64,000 nt of DNA from Branchipolynoe longqiensis (taxonomy: Eukaryota > Annelida > Polychaeta > Phyllodocida > Polynoidae): assembly GCA_030323885.1 (NCBI GenBank), contig CM059199.1:37456590-37520589 (forward strand), written 5' to 3'. This document shows, in pieces, positions 18,748 through 29,764 of the stretch. The notes beneath the pieces were generated by a model. That model was not told the DNA's origin, did no database searches, and worked only from the letters and a program-made list of their open reading frames with translations. How positions within the stretch are numbered: the first letter of the stretch is position 1; each line of letters opens with the position of its first letter. The position numbers were made by a program, and so were the translations under genes.

Positions 18748-18797
18748 TGTTGTTGTTTTACGTCCTAGCAACATCTAAGGTCATATCAGGACGGGGC
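18748..18797 (-). mobile_element. S1 tail fragment
   Basis: (gtt)n and 'ttttacgtcctagcaacatc' to 'catatcaggacggg' only. Confidence 0.8.
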
Positions 18798-19230
18798 CAA
18801 TTACAAGACATCATGTGGAAGGAACGGGATACAAGGCAAGCAAGACCTGTACCACGTGACATGCAGGGAGCGGCTACACATACTACTGTAACCGGAGGTT
18901 AATAAGGGGAATCCTGTCTAAGTCCTTGTCCACAGGGCATACTGCAGTCAGCTATTATCCACATTAGTTCTTGTTATTGCCGTCAGGTGGAAATTTATAA
19001 ATAAATTGGGGGGGGGGGGAGGAAAGCAAATATTTTATTCTTCAGAATTGAACATTTATACACACCGAAGAACTGATATTCCGGCCATAGATGCTGGCAG
19101 TTATTTACACAAACCATCGCAATGATGAACAGGCTCGAGACATCAGAATGTAATGAGTGATGTACATTGATACTTCTGGAAAAAAACGCCTTGATTGATG
19201 ACGGCGCAATAGAAGTCAGAAGTCAGCCAC
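18798..19230. other. Unassigned sequence
   Basis: A short poly-G run at 19008-19019. No coding evidence was recognised. Confidence 0.4.
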
Positions 19231-19286
19231 CTGACGGATTGCCCAGTCAAAGTAGGAGGTAGTTTCATCGGTTGGGTTTAAATGTT
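19231..19286 (-). CDS. TIMELESS: Candidate TIMELESS exon (N-terminal domain)
   Basis: 56 bp on the minus strand. It ends with donor 'cgtcag' then 'gtggct' at 19231, and a possible acceptor 'tacatgctag' places its start at 19286. It encodes HLNPTDETTSYFDWAIRQ, resembling the DETYYxWALxFF-type segment of the TIMELESS N-terminal domain. Strand and order agree with the three better exons to the left. The exon is short, the acceptor is weak, and the exons expected between this one and 12618 were not found. Tentative. Confidence 0.33.
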
Positions 19287-19344
19287 CTAGCATGTAGTGA
19301 AATAAAGATGCACAAACATGCATATGAGTTGGGTAGTTGTTGGT

Positions 19345-19530
19345 TAGTTAGGTAGTTAGTTAGTTAGTGGTGATTGCTAACGCCATGTCGGCAGCAAAGG
19401 CCAAACACACGGCAAGAAGTGTTCAAATCGTATTCTGTTGTATTACCATCGAGCCATCGCATTTACACAGAATGCAAAAGCACACAATCAACTATGTGTT
19501 GAAAGACACTTTTGAGGTTAAAACCTGACA
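19345..19530 (+). mobile_element. G-family retroposon fragment
   Basis: G text: (gttag)n/(gattg)n start, 'ggtgattgctaacgccatgt', 'cggcaagaagtgttc'. Other copies at 25524, 27005 and 33602. Confidence 0.6.
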
Positions 19531-20276
19531 AGTAGTTGTTGCTAGTGTATTTGTTTGTTGTTGTAGCGGAACTTAGAATGGGCTTAGCAATGGTAGGCAG
19601 TTGGGATGTGGACAGTGGAGGGCAGGAGGAGGGGAAAGGGCCCGGATATTGGTGCAGAGGGAGGCAGGGGGAAAGGATGTTTGCAATGGAAATCATCTAT
19701 TGATTATTATTATTATGGAATCTACCCAGTATACCCTGCGGCGTGGCACGTGAGGAGCGTAGCCAATCAGAGGAGGGGACGTAGCAGGAAAGGGTTATCA
19801 GAATTGAGGGACACCTTAGAAACCTGGGCTTGCCAGTCAGAAGCGCTCATTGTTATTCGCTGAGCCCACTCCTCTCCGCAGAGACATTCTGAACCACTTA
19901 ACCTGCCATCCCCTATTAAAAGTATGGGAGCCCATTATCACATAAGGGCGTTTCTGGGCGCTACCACGTCTACTGCATGAAAGGGGTGGGGGGGGGGGGG
20001 GGGGGGAGAGGATGGTGTGTGGATGTGGAGGAAAAGGCTTTTGCTTCTCTTTTTGTTGTTTTTAGATTCTCACATCCACATAATGTGATTATAATTATCT
20101 AAACATATTCCTTTTGGGAAAGGGAAGCTCTGTGGATGAGCCTTGAATTAGGGAATTAAGACATCCTTTAGAAGACAGCTGTGTGGCTAATATAGTAAAT
20201 GAGCCAGGGCATCTTGAGGTAATGTGATGGTTATTGGACAGTTTAATACTAATAGTCGGCCTGGGAGGTATATAAA
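19531..20276. other. Unassigned sequence with poly-G tract
   Basis: G run at about 19986-20006. No gene recognised. Confidence 0.4.
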
Positions 20277-20816
20277 TATTGTAGTGGTCTGCACTGACCT
20301 CTCAGGCAAGTAACCACATAGGCAGGTAGGCGTGGGTAGTGTGTGGATATCAGGGAGCATAGGTGGTGTAATGGTTAGCACACTGGCCCGGAATGCAAAG
20401 AGGTGTGGGTTCGAGTCCCGCTCTAGACGCAATATTTCCCATTTTCATCACCCCCATGACACTGGTTGCCGTGATCATGATCCTGTAAAGCTTTGCACTG
20501 TATGGTTGTTGAACCTACCCTGTGTATGTATGTGTTAGTGCATTGCCTGTATGTATGTAATTGTAAGCATTAACACACTTACAATTCCAGGGGGACGAGT
20601 GTAGTGGTCTGCACTGACCTCTCAGGGAAGTAACCACATAGACAGGTAGACGTGGGTAGTGTGTTGATATCAGGGAGCCTAGGTGGTGTAATGGTTAGCA
20701 CACTGGCCCGGAATGCAAAGAGGTGTGGGTTCGAGTCCTGCTCTAGGCACAATATTTCCCATTTTCATCACTCCCCATGACAATATCAATATGACACTAT
20801 ATCGCCTGACACTGGT
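20277..20816 (+). mobile_element. SINE T, tandem dimer
   Basis: Two direct copies of a tRNA-headed unit (period about 320 bp): 'gcactgacctctcagg' at about 20292 and 20611. Each has an A-box 'ggtgtaatggttagcac' and B-box 'ggttcgagtcc' (20408, 20728) and body 'atatttcccattttcatcac'. The second unit is shorter at the 3' end. Confidence 0.8.
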
Positions 20817-20955
20817 CAACAACCGGAGGGGTGAGGTGGGCGAGATGGCGCCACCGGTAGAGTGTTGTATCTTAAGGAGGATAACAATAATAATAATAAG
20901 TAATATTACCTTGTGAATCTTTATACTCGCATAATACGGTATACATAATATATAT
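20817..20955 (+). repeat. Dispersed 130-bp repeat
   Basis: Same family as 13300-13438: 'ggaggggtgaggtgggc', (ata)n and 'cgcataatacggtatacat'. It follows the T dimer directly. Confidence 0.5.
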
Positions 20956-21109
20956 ATATTTCCGTTTTCAGGTTCAATAATTTAAAAACAATGGGGACCT
21001 TTCAGTTTGCATGAGTCTCTCGTCAGATGGCGCACCATGCCGGTCTCTGTAATGCTTTGGTTGGATAGACTATTAGAAGCAGTTCCTTCTACTATCAAGT
21101 GTCTGTAAA

Positions 21110-22135
21110 TAAGAGGGGGTGTAGTGGGGATTGAGGAGGTGTAGTTGGGTTGAGGTGTGTATGATGGGTGTATGGTGGGGGGGGGGCATATCTTTGTGTG
21201 GTGGGTGTGTTGTGGGGAGTAGGGGTGTGGTGAGATGTTGGTGTGTGGTGGGGGTGTATGTTTATTGTCTGGTGGGGGTGTAGGGGTGTGGTAGTGGGTT
21301 TGGTAGGGGCTTAGGGATGCGGTGGGGGTGTAGGGATGTGGTGAGGCGTGTGTGGGCGTGTGATGTGTGTGGTGGGGTGTAGGTGGTTTTGGTGGTGTAA
21401 GGGTGGGTGTCTTTGTGTGGTGGGTGTGTTGTGGAGGAGTAGGGGTGTGGTGATGATGTTGGTGTGTGGTGGGGGTGTATGGGGTTTTATGGTTGTCTGG
21501 TGGGGGTGTAGGGGTGTGTGGTGAGTGGGTTTGGTAGGGGCTTAGGGATGCGGTGGGGGTGTAGGGATGTGGTGGGGGTGTAAGCGTGTGTGGTGGGTGT
21601 TGACAGTGTGTGTGGTGGGGGTGTAGGTGGTTTGTGGTGGAGGTGTAAGGGTGTCTTGCAGAGCGGCACCTCACAATCTTTAGCATCCCGAAAGCCCCCA
21701 CACACCTACACACCCCTAAACCCCCATGACACAGCCCACGACATAGACCTATTCCCTCTACACCCCACGACACACACCTATACCCCCAGTACCCCTTACA
21801 CCCCACCACACCTATACCCCCAGTACCCCTTACACCCCAACCACACACCTAAACCCCACCACACCCTTACACCCCCACCACACACCTACACCCTCACCAC
21901 ACACACCACCACACAGCTACACCACACACACCACACATCTACACCCCCACCATATCCCTAACCCCCATGACACACCTACACCCCCACCACACCCCTAGGC
22001 CCTCACCACACACACACACCCACCACACACCTACACCTGCACCACACACCTACACCACACACCTAAACCCTCACCACACATCTACACCCCCACCACACAC
22101 ACACACAACCTACACCCCCACCACATCCCTCAGGG
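21110..22135. repeat. Strand-switching minisatellite
   Basis: 21110-21660 is G/T-rich on the plus strand (ggtgggggtgta units). 21690-22135 is the complementary C/A-rich type (cacacctacacccccac units). About 40 bp of unrelated sequence (21661-21700) separates them. A further C/A block is at 22610-22790. The long frames across it are artefacts. Confidence 0.9.
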
Positions 22136-22266
22136 ATGAAAGTGGTCTCTGAGAAAAAAAACGGAAATGCTGATATTCTCCCATAGGCTTAGCATTGTCA
22201 GGGAGTCGCTGAAAATTCCCAGAAGTCGGGTTTCCATACGAATAACAAGCAGCCATCTGAGGGAAA

Positions 22267-22465
22267 TGTACACGCTGATAGTGCTGCGCCGTTTGAAGCA
22301 TGTATTAGTAGTATACGCTGCTAGTGCTGTGGCGTTTGCACCACATATCGGTATACGCTGATAGTGCTGCAGCGTTAGAAGCAAATATTAGTATAGTAGT
22401 ATACGCTGATAGTGCTGCAGCGTTTGCACCACATATTAGTATATGCTGATGGTGCTGCAGCGTGA
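22267..22465 (+). repeat. 40-48 bp tandem repeat, five units
   Basis: Units begin 'tacgctgatagtgctgcagc' (22271, 22313, 22353, 22401, 22441, diverged). Linkers alternate between 'gcaccacatat' and 'gaagca...tatta' types. Not coding. Confidence 0.85.
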
Positions 22466-22475
22466 AACAACGTAT

Positions 22476-22533
22476 TGGTTGGTTGGTTGTTGGAGTTTTA
22501 CATCCTGGCAACATCTAAGGTCATATCAGGACC
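22476..22533 (-). mobile_element. S1 tail fragment
   Basis: 'ggttgttggagttttacatc' to 'catatcaggaccgg' only, placed directly against the tandem repeat. Confidence 0.75.
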
Positions 22534-22609
22534 GGCACAATGTATTAGTATACACTTATAGCTACAGGAAACACCCCGTAAATCGCGGAGATCTTTCATC
22601 CCTGATCCC

Positions 22610-22790
22610 TAAACCCCCACCACACACCTACAACACCACCACACCCCTAAACCCTCACCACACATCTACACCCCCACCACACACATACATACACCCCCAC
22701 CACATCCCTAAACCCCTACCACACACCACCACCCCCATCACGCACCCACACCACCAACATACACACACACCTACACCCTTCTATCCAACC
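22610..22790 (+). repeat. C/A-rich minisatellite block
   Basis: Same 'acacctacacccccaccac' units as 21690-22135, separated from them by the tandem repeat and S1 tail. Confidence 0.85.
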
Positions 22791-23251
22791 ATGATGGCTG
22801 ACTTGGACCGGGAACGGTTGCTGCCACCAAGTGCATAGCGAGAGAAATGGCTCATGAAAGCTCCCCATCAGGGAATGTGATTGATATTAAGATTTGAAAA
22901 TCGGCTAAAGTCTCAAACCAGAGATCATTCGAAGATCATTATTTGAACGTGACCTGCAAATAGGGATTCTGACCTTGATCAACGAGATTCAAGTCGATGT
23001 GTCGGCTAGTGTGTGGCGGGCTTAAATGGAGCACACACAAAAATAACCCAAAACCTAACAAAACAAAGCAAAATTTGAAAAAGACAAAAGCTTGTGTGTG
23101 CTGCTTTAGATTAAATGAAACCCACCCACTGGACAAGTAAGCCCACATGTAATTCGCAGCGCTCGATCTGACTTGCTTGTTTGCGGGCTTGTGGCGAAGT
23201 GAGGTTTGCGGGCAGAGTAGGTCATATGCGGGTCACGAAAAGGTCATGTAA
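22791..23251. other. No recognised feature
   Basis: Non-repetitive within this window; no supported exon. Confidence 0.4.
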
Positions 23252-23930
23252 TGGGGCTGTCACACTACGACGTAACGACGTCAACGTAGGGAGAACGTGA
23301 AGAACGTTGAACTTCTCGGCGTAGTATGCAAATTTGGGCACAAGTTGAACGTGGATGCAGCGTAGTGGACGAGAGAGTAACGTCGGTAAAGCGTAGTGAT
23401 ACCGTCATTCAACGAGAGAGGTCAACGTAATGACGCTGCCGGAACGTTATGAACGTTATTCCATCGCCAGAAGAACGTTACATGACGTTAGCTAGGAGTG
23501 AGACGTTGAACGTACGTTGAATGCACGTTCTCCTGACGTTCTCCTGACGTTCTCCTGACGTTCTCCTGACGTTCTCCTGACTTTCCCATTACGCCGCATG
23601 GACGTTTCCACTGGCTTTAATGTGGGTCAACGAGTGGAACGTAGTGGAACGTAGTGAGGAACGTTTACCTAACGTCCGTTTAACGTCATTGACGTTCGCT
23701 GAACGTGAACAGAACATACGGCGAACGTAAACCCTTACGTTCATGCTACGTCAAAATTTTTGAACATGTCCAAAACCTCGACGTAACTCGACGTAACACG
23801 ACGTAGCTCGACGTCAGTCTAACGTCATTATGACGTCATCATAACGTAATCCAACGTACATCAACGTAATGACGAAATATCACCACGTTAGGGTCACGTT
23901 CGCTCATTACGTCGTAGTGTGACAGGGGTA
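23252..23930. mobile_element. P-family TIR element, copy 3
   Basis: The ends tggggctgtcacactacgac and complement ...gtcgtagtgtgacagggg are flanked by TAA (left) and TTA (right). The interior is saturated with aacgt/gacgt words, including five tandem 11-bp units (gacgttctcct, 23523-23583). It is very similar to 47107-47787. Confidence 0.85.
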
Positions 23931-24034
23931 TTAGCCTCGCTCGCGAATTAAAGATGTTGCCTCACCAACATACGTAATTCAAACAAATTAAATTACAAGA
24001 ACCGATCAAACTTCCACCCACCCACAAAAAAGAA

Positions 24035-24500
24035 GTGCGTAAGAGTGTGTGTGTGTGAGCCTATGTATAAGTGTGTGCACAAATGAGTGTGTGTGTTTGT
24101 GGTTGTGTTTGTATAGGTATCTATGTGTATGTGTGTAAGTGTGTGTGTGTGTGAGTCTGTATGTGTGTGTACACACATGTGTTGTTTTATTTGTTTGTAT
24201 GGGCCTCTGTGGGCATGTGTGTGTGTGAGAGTGTGAGACTATGTGTGTTTGTATAGGTATATATGTGTATGTGTGTGTGCACGAGTGTGTGTTTGTTTAT
24301 TGATATGGACCTCTGTGGGTATGTGTGTGAGAGTGTGGGTCATTGAATGAGTGTGTGTGAGAGTGTGTGTTTGCGTGGGTATCTATGTGATGTGTGCGAG
24401 TGTGGGTGTGTATGTATGGGTATATATGTGTGTGAGTGTGTGTATGTGTTTGTATGGGTATCTATGTGTATGTGTGAGTGTGTGTGTGAGTTTGCGCGCG
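24035..24500. repeat. Degenerate (GT)n microsatellite
   Basis: Long GT-rich tract with gagtgtgtgtatg variants. Frames on both strands are low-complexity. Confidence 0.95.
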
Positions 24501-25454
24501 CATTGTCTGTGCACTGAGAGCCTCGCTTTGGGCGAAGGGGCCTTATCGCCGAATCGTACGGCCGGTAATAATTCAGTGTGCTCCCGGTAGGATTGTCATC
24601 TCAGCGAATTAACAGTTCTGTCCATTATCTCTCTCAACTGATAAGGCAATAGTCGGACAGTGCTTTCGCTCTTGTGTGCTACCCCACCCCCACCCCACCC
24701 CACCCCCACTACTAGACTGGAACGCGCGCGCGCGCGATCACAGAAGAAATGTCGTCTGCTGTCAGTAATTACACAGCAGCAGACGACATCGGTGTGTTGC
24801 TACAATATTCATGTAGGGGATACCAATAGCGGTTCCCGCGCGAGGATTAATGAAAAAAGAATAAAGATAAACAACAACAAAACACCCAAATACGAGATGT
24901 GGTGAAAATGATTGCCAGCAGACAATATTATTATTAATCTACAGCAGACGACATTGGAACTTTGAGTGGTGGCTGGGTTATCAGTCGGCAGGTGACGATA
25001 TCGAGAAATTAGTCTGAATACAGTGGAACCTCATTATGTTGATCACAGTTGTCGTTTTTGTTGGGTTTTGTTATTTTTTTTGTGTGTTTTTTTTTTACAT
25101 CCGACTCCGGTCAAAATCAGCCCAACCTGAGTTTCAAAGGTATTCATAGTCATCAAACTTTTAGATAAAATTAAAATGTCGGGTAAAATGATTAAAATAT
25201 ACGGGCCGTTTAGAATGATGAAGAGTTCGGATATTTATAATTTATATTTCAGCGATCAATGCGGTCTTTAGGGTGGTTGTATGTGGCAGGGCGTACACAG
25301 TGATGAGATCTAATAGATCTCCTACAAAGTGATTTACTGATATACCGCCTCAGGGCTGTCAATTTGATATTATCTGCAACAGTCGCTTCCGTACTTATTA
25401 TATTGAGTGTACATCACCCAACTGTAGTGGCGTTATTATAGCTGGGTCCGGTGA
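24501..25454. other. Unassigned, with CG run and hairpin
   Basis: (cg)n at 24723-24736. A perfect 13-bp stem atgtcgtctgctg (24749-24761) / cagcagacgacat (24777-24789), with a third copy of the arm at about 24943-24956. A Q-like single end 'acagtggaacctcattatgt' at 25020. No supported coding exon. Confidence 0.6.
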
Positions 25455-26036
25455 CTTGGACCGGCCGTGGTAGCTGAATCGGTAGAGCGCGAGTCTCACA
25501 TGTGGGGTATGGGGAGTTTGGTTTTGATTGATTGATTGGTGGTTGCTTTGCGCCATGTAGGCAGCATAGGCCATATTCACGGCGAGAACATTTTTTATTT
25601 TTTATTCAGACCATCGCTTTTACATGTAAATCATACAATCAATTATGCGTCTATATACACTCATTAAATTAAAAAGCTCACACTTATATATCTGTGGCCA
25701 AAGGAAATAAAATTCCAGAGAAAACAATCTAATTACTAATTAATATTACCACTAATTGATCCGGGGTTTGGTTCTCGGTCGAGTCAGACTGATGACTTAT
25801 AAAATTGATACTTGTCACTTCTTAGCATGGTGCTCAGCATTAATAGGATAGGGCAAGGACTGGTTAGCTCAGTGTCAGGACAATGTGACTGAGTAGGATA
25901 TCAGGTCATGGTGCCAGCGACCTGGTCTCCCAGTGGGGCAGCACTATCGAGTTGCCATGAGTATGCACTGTCACAAGTCGGTACCCATCCTAATATGACC
26001 CTATATGTTGCCAGGACGTACAACTCCAACAACCCT
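25455..26036 (+). mobile_element. SINE S1, split by a G retroposon
   Basis: Head 25457-25523 (tggtagctgaatcggtagag), body and tail 25760-26036. The G insertion (25524-25758) lies in the B-box region. The repeated 'ggagtttggtttt' / 'ggggtttggttct' at the two edges is a probable diverged target duplication. Confidence 0.8.
25524..25758 (+). mobile_element. G-family retroposon inserted in S1
   Basis: Starts (gatt)n then 'ggtggttgctttgcgccatg' and 'catattcacggcgagaa', with an AT-rich rest. Nested inside S1, so younger than that S1 copy. Confidence 0.7.
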
Positions 26037-26503
26037 CAAACCATGGCTGCCACTGACGTCACCATATAGTCTCGCTCTCTCACGCTTTTCTTCGGAAATA
26101 ATCTCCCCTCAAACAATGCCTGGCGCTGACGTCACCAGATTGATCCCAACGCCAGGTGGCGTTGCGTGGCAACATTCACCGAATTTGCAGGTACAAAAAT
26201 AGCACGAGAACCCTTGATGTGTGTTTGTTGGCTCTCCAAGACAAAATGTAAACTATTTTAGTAAAAAGAAAATATGCAGCAACAGGAATGAGTGCTGCGG
26301 TTTGAGAAAGCAAACTTAAATTGTTGCATTAATTAAAAAAATGGCATGCGGGTGTTACAACCAAATTGAAACAGCATGCTCATAGTGGGATTCGAATCCA
26401 CATTTCTGCTATTCCGCGACGAACGTCATATCAATTAGGCTTCCTAGGCTCCCTGATGAAATCAACCTATCCACGCCTACCTATGTATGTGGCATTTCAT
26501 CTG
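26037..26503. promoter_or_regulatory. Possible regulatory patch: two CRE words and an X-box-like word
   Basis: TGACGTCA occurs twice, at about 26053 and 26131, in similar contexts. Then 'gttgcgtggcaac' (about 26160) resembles an RFX X-box lacking one base. No gene can be connected to it. The rest of the interval shows nothing recognised. Confidence 0.3.
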
Positions 26504-26956
26504 GGGAGTTTCGGCTATTTTCCATTCCAACTAGTGGTCTACATCTGGTTCATCAAAGGCTGTGGTTGTGCTGTCCTTTCTGGGAAAGTGCATATAAAAG
26601 ACCCGTTGCTGCTTATCGGAAAGAGTAGCCTAGGTGGCGGCAGTGGATTTCCTCCAGAGAAAATTAAAAAAAAAACTAATATAGAAACTACTAACACCCA
26701 AAACCGCAAAGGTTGGCCCGAGAAAGATCAGGTAAAGACTCCTGAGTGCGGGACCAGACCAATCCAGTATCACAGCTGTCCAGCATTGAAAACAAGCACC
26801 CTCACGGGAGCTTATACGTTATGGGAAGAATAAAAAACTTGTCACCAAAAAAAAAAAGAAAAAGAAATGTCAGAATGACCATGTTTGATGTCCAATAGCC
26901 AATGATATGAAAATCAATGCGCTCTAGAGGCGTTGTTAAATAAAACAAGCTTTTTT
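26504..26956 (+). mobile_element. SINE V, split by an A-tailed retroposon
   Basis: V text 26504-26660 and 26855-26956 (ending 'gttgttaaataaaacaag'). The insert 26660-26855 contains 'cagcattgaaaacaagc' and an A-rich tail, as at 17085-17205. Confidence 0.8.
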
Positions 26957-27004
26957 TCACCTGGGGAAGTCAGTGCACCTCACTACATCTGCATACTCGT
27001 CCCC

Positions 27005-27195
27005 TTGATTAATGGCGATTTTACATCGTGTCAGCAGCAATGGCTATATTCACAGTTAGAAGTGTTTAAACTTTACGTTGTTAATTGGTATTTAACCATC
27101 GTTTTAATATAGAAAATAAAAGCTTACAATCAATTGTAAAATTTGCATAAAAGCTGTGGCAAAGGATAGTAAAATCCAAGTTAAATTATTGATAC
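27005..27195 (+). mobile_element. G-family retroposon, degraded
   Basis: 'tgtcagcagcaatggctata', 'ttcacagttagaagtgttta' and 'gtggcaaaggatagtaaaat'. Confidence 0.55.
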
Positions 27196-27203
27196 CAAAG
27201 GTA

Positions 27204-27534
27204 CTTGTTTGTTGGGGTTTTAAATCTGGCAACATCTAAGGTCAAATCAGGTCGGGTACCGACTTGTGACAGTGCGCACTCATTGCGACTTTAGAGTGCT
27301 GCCCCACCGAGCGACTAGGCCGCCAGCACCATGGTCTGATATCCCACTCAGTCACAATATCCTGACACTGAGTTAAACCAGTCCTTGTTGTATCTTAATA
27401 ATCCCCCGCGCCTGGCTAGGAAGCGGCAAGCATACATTTTTAAATCATTGGTTTGACTCGACGAGGGTTCGAACCCCACGATCTACCAAACTGGGAGACG
27501 GACGCTCAACTGATTCGGCCATCCCGTCTGGTCC
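27204..27534 (-). mobile_element. SINE S1 copy
   Basis: Full-length minus-strand S1 from 'gtttgttggggttttaaatc' to the head 'ggccatcccgtctggtcc'. Confidence 0.8.
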
Positions 27535-27639
27535 TTTGCGGGAGGTTGGTGCAACTCACTACACTAACATATAGCAGGTATACAGGTCATTAAATTGTAC
27601 ATTTCCCTCAGATGGCTGCTCGTTATTCGTATGGATGCT

Positions 27640-27966
27640 TGTTTGCTGCTCCTTTACGCCCTGGCAACATATAAGGTCACATCGCGACGGGTACCAACTT
27701 ATGACAGTACACACTCATGGTGACTTTATAGTGCTGCCCCACTTGGAGACCCGGCTACTTGCACCAGGACCTAATATCCCACACAGTCAGATTATCCTGA
27801 TCCTGTGCTAATCAGTCCTTGTCCTATCCAAGCAATGACAAGCGCCAGGCTAGGTAGCGACAAGTATCAATATTTATAAGCCATTGGTTTGACTCGGCTG
27901 GGATTCGAACTTCAGACCTTCCACATGGGATGCATACTCTTACCAATTCGGCCACAGCATCCACTC
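27640..27966 (-). mobile_element. SINE S1 copy, diverged
   Basis: 'cctttacgccctggcaacat' to 'attcggccacagcatcc'. Confidence 0.75.
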
Positions 27967-28029
27967 CTTATTCGATGGAAGCTTGTGAGTATGGATCCCT
28001 TTGATGGCATCATTCAGAAAGTAAATTAG

Positions 28030-28765
28030 TTTGGTTTATTGGGGCTTTCCGTCCTAGCATCAAGGTCATATCAACACAGGTACTTCATACTACTGCCCCA
28101 CTGCGAAACGTGGGCCAATGACACAAAGACATGATATCCCACTCACTCAAATTATCCTAGCATCGAGCCAACCAGTCAGCAGCACATGGAGGGAGAAGTT
28201 GGGAAACAGAAAGGTGTCTGTCTAGTACTAGTAGCAGACCAGTTTGCCCCCCCCCCCCCCCCCCACCCCAGGCGCTCACTGCCTCCCTTAAGGAGCTCAA
28301 ATAGCAGTTGGATGTTCCCCATTTTTGTATGAACCGCAGTGACGGGTGCTGTACATTATACAGCAGGAGCCACTCCCTTAATTCTGCAGGATCGGTGCTG
28401 TGACTAATGCAGCACTGACCAAACTTAGATTATTTAGAATGTCAATTCCAATAGTAAGATGGCCAGAAGACCAGTGCTCCGGCACTGACAAATGTCATAT
28501 TCAGATGAATAAATACTTTACCAAAAAAACAAAACAAAAAAAAAGGTAGTTAGTTGACATATATCAGCACGAATACAATGAGAGTAGATAACAATTACAT
28601 TTACAAGACAATTACATAATTAATAATATGCATATAATAAATTGATACATTCCATAACATCAGGCAAGGTAACGACAAGCATCAACATTTTACAGGTCAT
28701 TCAATTTTACTCGGCCAGGGATTGATCCCAGGATCTACCTATCACACTGGGAGCGAAAGGCCAAC
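28030..28765 (-). mobile_element. SINE S1, split by another retroposon
   Basis: S1 parts at 28030-28175 and 28662-28765. The 490-bp insert contains a poly-C run (28244-28263), a W-like 3' end ('gctccggcactgacaaatgt', 'gatgaataaat') and an A-rich tail (28519-28543). Confidence 0.6.
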
Positions 28766-28959
28766 CAGGCAAAATTAAATGTGAAGGGAAGACTGCCAAT
28801 CTGTTTCCATGGCAACATTTGTCAGACCACACCTGGGGACTGGTGTTGCCATTACTATAATGAAAGATGATAGGTTGACGTGCTTACCCAAAGATTAAGA
28901 ACAACAGCTAATAGGCTCAAAGGCTCATAGGAGTTCCTCCAGATGATGCAGAGCCAGCA

Positions 28960-29764
28960 GGTGCAGCCTCCCCCCCCCCCCCCCACACACACTTCCACCA
29001 CCCACCCTCACCCATAATGCTTGCCCATGCCCATCTAGTAGACGATTTACACCACCAATCCGCCCTATGAGGTCAGTGGCGGAACTATTCTTTTAAGGTA
29101 GCAGGTCACCATGCATGGGTGCTGTGGAAAAGGTCATATAGAGGATTTACAATACCAACCCGCCCTCTGACAACAGTGGAAGAACTAATGTTGAGGGTAC
29201 CAAACAGCTCACCATACAGGATCCTCTGTGGAAAAGGTCATATAGAGGATTTCTACCACTAACCTGCCCTCTGATGGCAGTGGGAGGAACTACTGTTGCA
29301 GATAGCAGCTCACTGTGCAGGGTGCTTTGTGGAAATGGTCATATAGAGGATCCACACCACCAACCCGCCCCCTGACGGCAGTTGCAGAACTATTGTTTTA
29401 GGGTAGAAGCTCGCCATACATGATGCTCCGTGGAAATGGTGATATAGACAGGATTTCTACCACAAACCTGCCCTCTGATGGTAGTGATAAGAACTAGTGT
29501 TGAGGGCAGCAACTCACTGTGCAGCACGCTCTGTGGAAAGGGTCATATAGAGGATTTCTACCACAAACCTGCCCTTTGATGGTAGCGAGAAAAACAATCG
29601 TTGAGGATAGTGGCTCAATGTGCAGCATGCTCCGTGGAAATGGTCATTTGAAAGATTTCCACAACCATTGAGGTTCTGGGTAGCAGTTCACTATGCAGCA
29701 TGCTCTGTGGAAATGTTGTATAGAAGATTTCCACCACCAACCTACCACCCACTGATGGCATCGG
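28960..29764 (+). repeat. About 100-bp tandem repeat (satellite-like), about 8 units
   Basis: Units at about 29041, 29142, 29246, 29346, 29447, 29550, 29652 and 29723. They share 'gaggatttctaccac', 'ggcagtgggaggaacta' and 'gctctgtggaaa'. A poly-C run precedes at about 28971-28984. A lone extra unit occurs at 31080-31240. Confidence 0.88.

Noticed and set aside
20350..20430. Possible functional tRNA gene
   Set aside because: A-box and B-box are present but the cloverleaf is imperfect, and the same text recurs with a SINE body, so it is the head of SINE T.
22110..22790. CRISPR-like array at the 40-48 bp repeats
   Set aside because: The units are contiguous tandem repeats with related linkers, not identical repeats with unique spacers, and the DNA is eukaryotic.
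22790..22838. Short frame MMADLDRERLLPPSA as a coding start
   Set aside because: It is 15 codons followed by a stop, with no splice donor and no recognised homology.
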